NCBI RefSeq assembly: GCF_964275005.1
Contig: NC_092699.1
Coordinates: 24,816,981-24,880,980 of the forward strand
Source of the DNA: Diadema setosum
Taxonomy: Eukaryota; Echinodermata; Echinoidea; Diadematoida; Diadematidae
Reading direction: 5' to 3'
Length of the DNA stretch: 64,000 nucleotides
The notes beneath the pieces were generated by a model. It was not told where the DNA came from and ran no database searches. It saw only the letters and a program-made list of their open reading frames with translations. Shown piece by piece: positions 34,466 to 45,800 of the stretch. Both the position numbers and the translations under genes were made by a program. Numbering within the stretch: position 1 is the first letter of the stretch; every line of letters begins with the position of its first letter.

Positions 34466-37229
34466 CCCTTACGAAAAAGTCCTGTGGTACTCCTGTGGTA
34501 ATTACCACAGGACGGTACCACAGGACAGTACCACAGGACAGTACCACAGGAAAGTACCACAGGACAGTACCACAGGAATTGTCCTGTGGTATTTTGGGAC
34601 ATACCACAGGACAGTACCACAGGAATTCCTGTGGTATTTTGGGACGTACCACAGGGCAGTACCACAGGAAAGTACCACAGGACCGGTACCACAGAACAGT
34701 ACCACAGGACAGTACCACAGGAATTCCTGTGGTATTTTGGGACGTACCACAGGGCAGTACCACAGGACTAGTACCACAGAACAGTACCACAGGAACTGTC
34801 CTGTGGTATTTTGGGACAGTACCACAGGACAGTACCACAGGTCGATCATTACCACACAGCATTACCACAGGGCAGTACCACACAGCATTTCCATGGTACC
34901 ACAGGAGAGTACCACACGGGATAGATCGAAAAAAAAAAAATCTGGGAGAATTTTAGCCACATATCAAGGAATATTCGTGATAGGTGAGTGATGGATTTCA
35001 GGACAAACATGGCCCTACTTAATACCTTGTCCTACTCCTAACATATAACCTCAAACGAGAGTCTAATGGCCAAGTGCCAATCTAGTCCTACAATAGATCT
35101 ATATAGTCATATTCTATTCCTAGGTAGCCATCGACCATATCAGTACACATATATATGGCCGTCTATCCGTAAAGCATTAAGGCATGGTTACTAACTCGAT
35201 TATACTTTATTATCAAGATATGAAATTACACTTTCATAACGATATCTATGATATTGGGAATAACATAACATAATTAGACAATCTTTCATAAAGTTCAAAG
35301 TAAGTTCCATCATTAATACTTTGACTTTTTAAGTCATATATGTATTTTCTAAAATCTAGAGTGCTTTTTATGAATATTCATGAGCTATGTAAATATTTGT
35401 ACCACAGGAGTACCACAGGAGTACCACAGAAGTCCTTATGAAATTTCTCATGCTTTACATCAGCACTTTCACTAAATAGGTAATACTGTAGGAGTATAGG
35501 ACAGGATAAGTAATGGCAAATCAATTGTTATAATTCACAGCATAAGTCATCTATCAATTGATTGAGGAATATTAATATGTGCTTTTTTGTTTGTATTTTT
35601 GTTATAGATTTCAGTTGAGTCTGCCTTACAATGATTTTCCTGTGGAATTTTTGACAGTTCCTGTGGTACTCTCCTGTGGTATACATCGAAAATTACCACA
35701 GGAATTCCTGTCGTACTGTCCTGTGGTACATCCCAAAATTCCACAGGACAATTCGTGTAGTACTGTCCTGTGGTACGTCCCAAAATACCACAGGACAAGT
35801 CATGTGGTAATGTCCTGTGGTACTATCCTGTGGTACTTTCCTGTGGTACTGTCCTGTGGTACTGCCCTGTGGTACTGCCGTGTGGTACTGTCCTGTGGTA
35901 CGTCCCAAAATACCACAGGACAAGTCATGTGGTAATGTCCTGTGGTACTATCCTGTGGTACTTTCCTGTGGTACTGTCCTGTGGTACTGCCCTGTGGTAC
36001 TGCCCTGTGGTACTGTCCTGTGGTACGTCCCAAAATACCACAGGACAAGTTGTGTGGTACTGTCCTGTGGTACTATCCTGTGGTATGTCCCAAAATACCA
36101 CAGGACAATTCCTGTGGTACTATCCTGTGGTATGTCCCAAAATACCACAGGACAAGTTGTGTGGTACTGTCCTGTGGTACTATCCTGTGGTACTTTCCTG
36201 TGGTACTGCCCTGTTGTACGTCCCAAAATACCACAGGACAAGTCGTGTGGTACTGTCCTGTGGTACTATCCTGTGGTACTTCCCTGTGGTACTGTCCTGT
36301 GGTACTGCCCTGTGGTATTGTCCTGTGGTACTGTCCTGTGGTACGTCCCAAAATACCACAGGACAAGTCGTGTGGTACTGTCCTGTGGTACTATCCTGTG
36401 GTACTGCCCTGTGGTACATCTCAAAATACCACAGGACAAGTCGTGCGGTACTGTCCTGTGGTACTATCCTGTGGTACTTTCCTGTGGTACTGTCCTGTCG
36501 TACTGCCCTGTGGTACTGCCCTGTGGTACTGTCCTGTGGTACGTCCCAAAATACCACAGGACAAGTCGTGAGGTACTGTCCTGTGGTACTATCCTGTGGT
36601 ACTGTCTTGTGGTATGTCCCAAAATACCACAGGACAATTCCTGTGGTACTATCCTGTGGTACTTTCCTGTGGTACTGTCCTGTGGAACTGCCCTGTGGCG
36701 TTGTCCTGTGGTACGTCCTAAAATACCACAGAACAAGTCGTGTGGTACTGTCCTGTGGTACTATCCTGTGGTACTTTCCTGTTGTACTCTCCTGTGGTAT
36801 GTCCCAAAATACCACAGGACAATTTGTGTGTATATTGTCTTGTTGTACTGTCCTGTGGTACTGTCCTGTGGTACTTTCCTGTGGTAATGTCCTGTGGTAC
36901 TGCCCTGTGGTACATCCCAGAGTACCACACGAGCCTGTGACACAGTACCACACAGTTCCTGTGTTAACATATATTTGTGTGGTACATTGTGTGGTACCAA
37001 CCAGTACCACAGGGAGTACCACATGAGCCTGTAAAACAGTACCACACAGTTCCTGTGGTAACATTTATTTATGTGGTACATTGTGTGGTACTGACAAGTA
37101 CTACAGGGAGTACCCTACAAGCCTGTGGTACAGTACCACACAGTTCCTGTGGTAACATTACAAGTGTGTGGTACATTGTGTGGTACCGACAAGTACCACA
37201 GGGAGTACCACAGGACTTTTTTGTTAGGG
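34466..37229. mobile_element. 2.76-kb TIR element made largely of a 13-bp GGTACTGTCCTGT repeat in both orientations
   Basis: The ends are inverted: CCCTTACGAAAAAGTCCTGT at the left, and the right end reads inversely CCCTAACAAAAAAGTCCTGT. ATCAT flanks both ends (34461-34465 and 37230-37234). The left array (34485-34920) is mostly in the ACCACAGGA orientation; the right array (35640-36920) is mostly TCCTGTGGT. A ~124-bp higher-order unit containing the hairpin GTCCTGTGGTA...TACCACAGGAC around CGTCCCAAAA recurs from 35777 to 36720. All frames stay open for hundreds of codons because the unit lacks stops; this is not a gene. Confidence 0.8.
34950..35640. other. Unique-looking spacer between the two 13-bp arrays
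   Basis: Mostly AT-rich sequence without the repeat, except ACCACAGGAGTACCACAGGA at 35400-35430. That copy resembles the element's right end and may mark a nested or truncated element boundary. Confidence 0.5.
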
Positions 37230-37257
37230 ATCATCCACACAAACATTAAAACAAGGA

Positions 37258-37278
37258 AGAGAGAGAGAGAGAGAGAGA
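37258..37278. repeat. (GA)n microsatellite
   Basis: Pure GA run just outside the 13-bp-repeat element. Confidence 0.85.
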
Positions 37279-37375
37279 AAATGAACGCAAAAGAAAGGAA
37301 AGGCGGAATTCAAAACGGAAATAAAAGCGGTAAAGACAGCTTTTCTTTCATTTGTCAACATCTAAGCATTGCTGA

Positions 37376-37500
37376 AGAGGGGTGTTGAATAGCTCAAACA
37401 CCTCCCTTTTGCCCGAGGGGGGTGTTTGAACACCTTAAACACCCCCCTTTTGGCAAAGGGGGGTGTTTGAACACCCAAAACACCCCCCCTCGGTACGCCC
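37376..37500. repeat. AGGGGGGTGTTT / AAACACCCCCCTT alternating inverted repeats
   Basis: Three G-rich and three C-rich blocks alternate, ending in CTCGGTACGCCC. A matching start, GGCGTACCCAGG...AGGGGGGTGTT, lies at 28875-28906. The two may be halves of one element split by later insertions. Confidence 0.6.
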
Positions 37501-37504
37501 TTGA

Positions 37505-38200
37505 GTACATGTATCTTGAACTATAATAAATTTTGTTACCTATAAACATTTCCTTGGTTTCAAACGAAATATCTGCCCATTATACTTGGAGGGTTATGAT
37601 GTGGATAGAAAGATAAATTGATTTGAATGATGAAGGAATGAAATGGAAGCATATATGCCACAAATAATTTAGGAATAGGGTTTATATTTTTCGCTCTTCC
37701 ACATTGAAGTTGCTTTGATATGTTGGAAGTTTTATGGGCAGATACATTGTATATTGTACTTCGTTGCTATATACACCGGTACCTAATAAAAACACATTGC
37801 ATTTTCATTGATATCATCCTTCCCTCAATCAAAGAAAAAAAGTAAAATACTCAATGCTCACTCAGCTAACAGCTTGAATTTAATGATGCTGGTCCATTCG
37901 CCTGTTTTTCAGGCGATACAAATTCTCGATCTGTTCCGACCGCCGCGGAAACTACTGAGTAACTGTTCCATGTACATGTAGTACAGTACAACGAAATAAG
38001 GGTAAACGACTGATTCGACGAGCCATGTATTACTAGTATCACGATGAGCAATGGATAGAAGCGAGGCAAGACAGAACATGCAGTGCTCCCGCTCGCTCGC
38101 TGCTGCCGTGCTACTAATAGCACATTACGTACAGTGCCGTGCTTAGCTTTTTTTACGCTGTACATACACTGGCATGGTACCAAGTGCCTAGCCTAATATA
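37505..38200. other. Intergenic sequence upstream of LIG3
   Basis: No repeat or gene recognised. CpG content increases towards 38.0-38.6 kb, as might be expected near a promoter. Confidence 0.4.
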
Positions 38201-38311
38201 TATAACGTTGTGCCGGCGAAACCCGTGACAGAAATTCTGCTGCTGTCGCTCTCCGAGTTGAACTCAAGATTCACTATCATGCTCTCTGAGGCTGTGAATA
38301 CCCGCTTTTTG
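38200..38311 (+). promoter_or_regulatory. Candidate LIG3 5' leader exon with short upstream ORF
   Basis: A strong donor (GTGAGT at 38312) ends a possible non-coding first exon about 0.9 kb upstream of the acceptor at 39248. Human LIG3 also has a non-coding first exon. An AUG at 38279 gives eleven codons before the donor. If spliced to 39249, that frame runs seven more codons and stops at TAG 39270-39272, eight bases before the main AUG. No TATA box stands out. The exon start is unknown, and 38200 is only an approximate bound. Confidence 0.4.
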
Positions 38312-39280
38312 GTGAGTTTTAACTGCGTTGTTACTTGTCTTGTGTATGTGGATGCTGGAATGGTGTGTGGTGACTAGGGAATAAGAGTTGATTTTCACGT
38401 CGTTGACTTCTTGTCCCAAATACAAGTGTAACACTATCAAGCTGAGCATGCAGAGGACATAGATTTTTCTCTGTGTACGCTACGCGAGCGCGAGAGCACG
38501 AGCGTACAGCCTTTTAGCTCAACGAGCACGGCACACGCGAAATCTCGGCACAATGCTCTCGATTTGTCGAGGTCCCATGCATTGCTTTTGGTGCTGTAAG
38601 CTAGATCGTCCCTCATTCGCAAGATTTAATGCTGTGTTGGTGTAGTGTTATACTGTTTTAGCTCAAAGTTCTTTCAGCTTTCTTTTTATGCGACGAATAT
38701 GAGCAATACTAGTATATCGAACTAACAGTCAAAACTGCTGAAATCCGATTTGTTGCTTTCTGGAAGATGAAGTTTAGGTCGATATTGTCTATCTCACTCT
38801 GTGCAGAATGGTGCAGTACGTAAAATTAAATGTACGTGACGTACGCTTGCTTGAATAAGGTCCCGTCTTCCTTCTGACCTGTCTTCTAACTGCTAGAGGG
38901 TACGCAGATGGTCTTCCAGAGGGGATAGATTCACTTATGAGTAGTCAGACATCAGCAATTTTGGACAACTTTCTGTACTAAACTGTCTTTACACAATATT
39001 CTTAATAGTTTGTGTGATGTGGTCAATCAAATGCAAAGAACACTTGTAAGCAAATTGTAAGTTTACTATTATGCAATAAAGTACAACCTATCTCTCTGCT
39101 CTCTGAATACCTCTGATCAAGTATCACATTCACTTTTTCACTCTAAATAGAGGTAGACTTACATAACTTCAGAACATCCTGGAGCCTGGAATGTTCCATA
39201 ACCTTTTAATCAAAGCTTTCCTTTGTAATTGTGTTTCTCTGTTTACAGGAGGACATGCTCTCTGCTCAGTAGACATCTGT

Positions 39281-39881
39281 ATGAATGCAAGAATTTGTGC
39301 CCCTTTTCATATGCTTCAGTGGACCACTCTTGTCAAAAGGGAAGCATATGCACTCAGACTGCTGCTAGAAGCTAGAAACAGAGTGGTCAGTGATAAATCA
39401 ATAGTTCCAGGACAAATTTATCAGCAACATCGTTCCCATCACCTGCTGAGTTTATTTTCAGAGTATCAATGTCAGTCTTTACAGCATCAGTTTCAGTGTA
39501 ATACATTCAGTCTGACACAAGCCTCGTGCCCACATTTCCTGTCTGGAACACTACCGCACTTCTTTTCAACAACACAAGTCAGTTTCGACTCCACAATGGA
39601 AGACAAAGCCTTCATGGTTGATTACGCACGCTTGGGGACTTCAAAATGCAAGCGCTGCAAGCAGGGAATTGCAAAGAAGGAGCCGCGGATTGCAAAACTC
39701 ACTGCAAATCCCTTCAGCGATGATGGGGGGATGATGAAAAACTACTTCCACATCCACTGCATGTTTGAGTCGTTCGCACGCGCAAGAGCCACCACGAAGA
39801 AGATTGAAGATCCGAGCGACCTGGATGGTTTCAGCAACATGGAGGATGAGGAGAAGAATATCATTAGGAAACACATTGAAG
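39281..39881 (+). CDS. LIG3: LIG3 coding exon 1: N-terminal extension and PARP-type zinc finger
   Basis: The acceptor AG is at 39247-39248, so this exon begins upstream of the start codon. The frame is open from the AUG at 39281 (MNARICAP...) through a second AUG at 39596 (MEDKAFMVDYA), which aligns with the human nuclear start (MAEQRFCVDYA). The finger follows with C-x2-C at residues 123-126 and H-x2-C at 157-160, then ARATTKKIED, shared almost exactly with human LIG3. This type of finger senses nicks and gaps. The 105-residue leader is basic and resembles a mitochondrial presequence. The open frame reaches back to an AUG at 39191, but that AUG lies before the acceptor. The donor is GTGAGT at 39882. 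Confidence 0.93.
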
Positions 39882-42800
39882 GTGAGTGTGAAAGAGATGA
39901 ATGCATAAGCCTATACTGCTGTGTTCAGGTGAGGATATTTATATCGATATTTGAAAAATTCAGTATTAAGGTGGAAAAAAGGAAGAAACACACGTTTGTG
40001 CTTTTAACGTTCCATCATGTTCTTCAGTGTCATCTTAGATTAAATTTGACAGATCTTTGTGTTGGCATAGTAAACATTTGACTTCTGTTTCCAAGTATTT
40101 GAACATAAATTTATTTTTATGGGATATAATTTGTCAAAATATGCAAGAATGAAGGCAGTTTTGGTGTCTTCTTTTCAGTATCACAAGAATTTAATTATGA
40201 TAAAATTTTACTGGGAAATGTCGATCACAATTGATGTCAAATGAGTTGCAGAAGCTAGATACAACAGTACTCTGTAACTTAAGTTTTTTATAGTGTGTTT
40301 CGTGTATGAAAATAAATGACTTAAATGTTTACTGTATGTCTCTGGTCCAGAGCTCCTTTCTAAGAGCAAATCTCCCAGCAAAACTCCAGCCAAGAAGAAG
40401 GCCACTGTACAAGGAAAGCTTACACCATCAGGGCAGGTGGTCTCCCCATCAAAGAAACCACAGCCTGGTAAGTTCTGTGAATCATGACACTAGTGAAAGG
40501 GCAAAATTGTTTTACTTCGTGTATGGCCAATTGTTAATCACTGTAATTGCTCGATGTTCTTCTCTACAACAGTGATAAAAAGATGATGATGATGATGATG
40601 ATGATGATGAAACAGCTTTTATATAGCCCCAGAGAGCTAAGTATTAAGGTGAATATGTTGTTATGTATGTAATGCATTCCTGACATGCAGTCCTCCCATA
40701 CTGTAGTCCCATCCCTGTGATGAAACCCTCTTAGCACAGATAAAGAGGAGAATTTAGTCTCTCAGTAAAGAGTTATTACTTACTGTAACATGGAAGTAGT
40801 GTCTTTGATGAGGCTTTCTTTTTGGAATCAATAATCAGCTCTAAATATTGTTTAAGTATATACTATAGCTTTTAAGATTAAAACAAATGAAGTTACATAT
40901 CCCAAAGTGTATTTCAGAGCAGATTTGATTTATGATTACCAATCATTCTGTTTGACCCTTTAAAGGCACCAGTCAGTCGTCTGCATCACATCACACCTCT
41001 GCTGCGTCCTCCTCCGCATCCTCCTCCCCATCATCCAAGCCTGCTCCCAAGAAAGAGAAGTACAAAGGAGATGGCAGCGACCACAAGCATAGCGACAACT
41101 CATTCCGGGAGTATCGCAAACTGTGTGCTCGCGTTGCGGATGTGGCAGGCCACCATGCCAAGACGGCTGTGGTTGCAAAGTTCCTCAAGGATGGCAGCAG
41201 TGGTGGTAAGTATCTTGCCCCTTCTCTTACCAATATCATCCTGCCCTCTACTTCACTGACATTTAATCTCAGATTATTTTTTGTATTGCATGTAGATTCC
41301 CCCTTTTATATTACATCAATTGTCATTTTAGAGGGTTATCCTCCACAACTTGAATAAATGCCCATAAGGCAGTATTCCAAGATGCCTGCCAGACGTATTA
41401 CATTTGATCATAACATTGACAATGACATTCATCACAAAATGATTTTATCTGTATACTCCTGGAAACAAGATCTTAACATGAAAGAAAATTTAAGGAACAT
41501 TTCTACTGCCAACTGATCCACCATTGTGTAGTTTGAGCTGAAATTGTACATGTAGACTTGTTAATACTTCATTTTCAACCAACCCATTTTGGTTCGAGAC
41601 CTGTCATAAGTTTTGCACATATGTGCTTCCTCTTTTCAAAACCTGCTGAGTGCAGTCCATCCTATCTAAGATGTCATCACTCTAAAAGCTCTGACTTGGT
41701 TGTTAATGAGTACTCACTGCCATCCCTGCATAGAAATACATATTTCACCTGATAGTGAATATAGTGATATGATTTCTTAGGCAGTCAGCTGATCACTTCA
41801 GATTGATACATCTATCTATGTTGATATTAGAAATTGCCTTCAACTAATTATGTAACCTCCACTTTCACTTTGGCAATGCTCATTCAGATGGCTTCGAAGG
41901 AGACACCTATTTAGTCTTGAAGCTCTTACTACCGGGTGTGGTGAAGCGTGTCTACAACATCAACAGCAAGCAGCTTGTTAAACTCTTTAGTCAGGTAGGT
42001 CTTCTTCAGGAGTGTGTTGCTAGCACAGTGCCTAGTCAATTACCTGGTACATTTACATCAGTGTGCTGTGACATACGTTACAATGGATATCTCTAGTCCT
42101 GTCTGTAACAGATCATCTGATGTTTTGTGGAGTTAAATGTGATAGGAAGTTTGTGCTGTTAATGATTAAAGGCACACGGTCCCTGTGGTTTAGTCAAATG
42201 CGTATGTGGGCGCACGCGCAAGTTTCCTATAGAGACCTATGCTATCAACTCCTCATTGGAGCTTACGCTTTGGCCCATTTCCCCGAGTCCGAAGAAGTCC
42301 GATCTACTGAAGTCAGTGGTCCGATCACAATTCGGTTCCTGATTCAGCTGAGGGGGATGGCAGCTTTAGCAAACTTCTTTTGTGATGTCATACTAAGAAG
42401 CACATAAGCACGCTTCCTGGCATCACTACAGACTGCCTGACGTGCAGAGAAGACAACGAAGGCAATGTTACCTACAACGTAGCAACACCTACGCGCTTTA
42501 CTCTTGATGACAGTTCAGCTTCGGCAATCTTCGTTTCATGCTAACGGTGATCGGCAGTATCATCCAACAGCACCCTCTAACCCACCGGGACTATGCACCT
42601 TTAATTGCCCATCTATCACATACTTGAAACAATATACAGTTTCAGAGTAATTGCCCATCTATATTGAAATCACTTATGTAGCTTGAAACGGTCTGCAATT
42701 TCTGAGAAAATGCACTGTAAGCTTTGTAAGCAATTACTAGAGGGTGCAACATGCATGCCACAAAATCACTCGTGGGGGAATTCATGAGGGGGTGGTGTAT

Positions 42801-45800
42801 AGAAAGTATTGTACAGTCTTCTTGTCCATTATTATTGTGTTGATGTTGTGTAATGCTTTGGCTTTCTCAGATTTTCGGCACCGATCTTGACGAAATGGTG
42901 ACGGACCTTGAGCAGGGCGATGTCTCAGAGACTGTGAGGAAGTTTTTTGAACTTAGCAAGCACCAGCCTCCTCAGAAGAAGAGTTCGTTGACCATCTATG
43001 ATGTGAGTGCTCTTGTTTTCATTATATTTTCCTTTTGCAAACTGATGTGTCTTTGAATTCATTTGAATACAAATATAAGTAAGATGATTTGGATATAGCA
43101 ATCAAGCAATCATAGCAATCAAGGGATGCCAACAAAACTCATATTCGTTCAAGATATTTGCAATATGCATAATAATGAATGTTGTTCAATGGAGAATTAG
43201 ATGGCATCATTGTAGGGAAAGGGAAAGAGAAGGCACAGGGCACATTTGTGGTTAGCGTTTTTCATGTTAATCACCCCCTCATCCTGTCACTTTTCAACTA
43301 ATAATTGATCAAGAGTCACAAACTAAACCTTCCTTAATTTCCAACCAGCCAGACTGATGTCCTTTTGAAGTTGATTTTAGAATTGTTAGCTTGTCTTGAT
43401 ATATGATAAGATCCCCAGTATTAGTTTCCACCTTCCCCTAGTCCAGTCAGATGTCACTTTCACCTCTTTTTGCTGCACCCAGGTCGATGAATTCCTGGAC
43501 AGCATGACCACAGTCACAAGGGAGCTGGAGCAGCAGCGAGAACTGGCCAAAATCACGGCCAGGTGCACTGCCAATGACCTCAAGATGGTCATCCGCCTCA
43601 TCAAGCATGACCTTCGCATCAATTCAGGGGCCAAACACATGTAAGTGGCAAGCTTCCTGCATTATACACTTAGACCCTAATATACCTTTGAAAGGCACAA
43701 TATTCTGACTTTGATTTACACATTACTGATGTCACCAGCTATAAAATCCTTTATTCCTCATTGTGGTTGATGTAACACCATCCTTTGCAGGAAGATTTTT
43801 TTAACCTCTTTATGTGGATGCTTTGTCTTCATCCATATATGTTTTTTTTTTTTTTTGTGTGTGTGTGTATTTATGTGTGCTGTAAGTCAGTCAGCATGTC
43901 TATGGAATTCTTTCATCTGAATGTTTAAGAATTAGGTCCCCACCGCTTCATTTTGTGGTCAGTTTATGGGACAAGCTCAAATGACACTTCAGTTTCCTGT
44001 AGCAGTTACATTTTAAAGGTTGCCTCAACAGTTGTAATATATCCAAACAATGCATGCTTGGACCATTGTACATCCTTTTAAATCACTTTTCAGACTTGAT
44101 TGCAGATATTCATCATGTCTATGTTTGGAGAAAGGGACTGGACATGAAAACTATAGGTTGTGATGAGAACAGGTATTGACCTTTGGTATTAGATTCATCA
44201 CACATTTATTAAACACTAATGTTCTGTTCCTCCATGCAGTCTGGATGCTTTAGACCCGAATGCCTATGAGGCCTTCCAGGCGTCCAGGGACCTCCTTGAC
44301 GTGGTCACTCGTGTCTTGCAGAACCGCAAGGCCAGCAACGGTGTCCCAGGGATGACCAAGAAGCTGAGCATCAGGGCCTCGCTCATGACTCCGGTCCTGC
44401 CCATGCTGGTAAGTAGGGTTCCATGACATTTGCTCCTGCGACAATTACTCCCACGAAATATCTCCATGCTAAGCCAAAGCATGAAGGATACACACAAGCA
44501 TCACCGTAACCCTTATCCTAAGCCACATATCAAATTGCACCTAAAACCTTATCACAACTGTAACCCTGACCCTAAGTCCTTTGAGAAAATAAGAGCGGAG
44601 CAATTGTCACAGGAGCAAATGTCCGTCACTGGTAAGAAGACCTTAAGTCATCTCTCGACCCCTCATTGAATGTAAAAGCAGTTGAATATATCCAGGTAGA
44701 CTCTACATTTATGATAGTGGTCATCTACTGAAAGAGACTGCTTCAATAATCTACATGTCATAGATTATTACATGCAGCATCATCTTACTGGGGTGCCTCA
44801 TGTCCACTTAGCTGAGGATGACATGGTTAGATTTCTGTAATTTTGATTCTACCCTTTAGCAGTTAAAATGTTTATTGGTGGTTTTGTTCAGTTCAGTTAA
44901 ACACCACATTGTAGGTCATTACAACACTGTCGCATCACTGCTACTCACGCTTTACCTACAGGGTGTAGCTTAGTGATTAACATATGGTTGTGATACAGGG
45001 GGAAAAGTATTTTCATGAAAAGCTAAATCACAAATTAAATGCTCAAATTACTCTCAGAAAGAATGATTGTGATTTGTGGTGCCAACCTGAAAATTTTGCC
45101 ATCACTAAAGGTATCAGGCTGGTGTGATTGTGGTGACGGCTATTACAGATGAAATGAGGTATTACTTGTCCGATTTTACACCTTCCTGCCCCACCTTCCC
45201 TGTACAGGCAGAGGCATGCAAGTCGGTGGAGATGGGGATACGAAAGTGTCCCAACGGGATGTATGCCGAGATCAAGTACGACGGTGAGCGGGTGCAGATC
45301 CACAAGCAGGGGGACACCTTCCAATATTTCAGCCGCAGCCTAAAGCCTGTCCTCCCACACAAAGTGGTCCACATCAAGGACTGGATCCCCAAGGCCTGTC
45401 CCCATGGCAACAGCCTCATCCTAGACAGTGAGGTGAGAGTTATTTCTAGGAACCTAATATGCTTTCTCAATCAGTGTAGTAAGTTTAGTCAGTCTGCAGA
45501 GTGTGGTTGAAGTGAGAGCAATATATATATTTTATTTTCTATTGCACAGCAACCTCACCTATGTTGAATTCTTAAAGGGAATGGCTAGTAACTGATCAGT
45601 GGGAATCAGCGGGAATGCTGGGGGATGATTGTTCCAATCCTTGTGGGATTCATTTAAGAGTACATGATGTATCTATTGTTGTGTGAAAATTATTTGCTTC
45701 AGAATGGTCTCATATTCAAGTAATGTGCAGTTTAATGTTTCCAGGTTAGCATGCCTTACTTACACAATAGAATCAAATCATGTTTATATCTATCCAGGGT

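Noticed and set aside
34371..34883. 170-codon minus-strand frame with VVLSCGT repeats
   Set aside because: Same minisatellite read in another frame.
35770..37026. Long open frames (up to 418 codons) on both strands of the CCTGTGGTAC region
   Set aside because: They are a by-product of a 13-bp unit that lacks stop codons. Several frames are open at once, and the peptide is a simple repeat.
39191..39280. LIG3 start at the AUG at 39191
   Set aside because: A good acceptor (AG 39247-39248) lies between this AUG and the rest of the frame, so these codons are probably intronic. It cannot be excluded for an unspliced leader.
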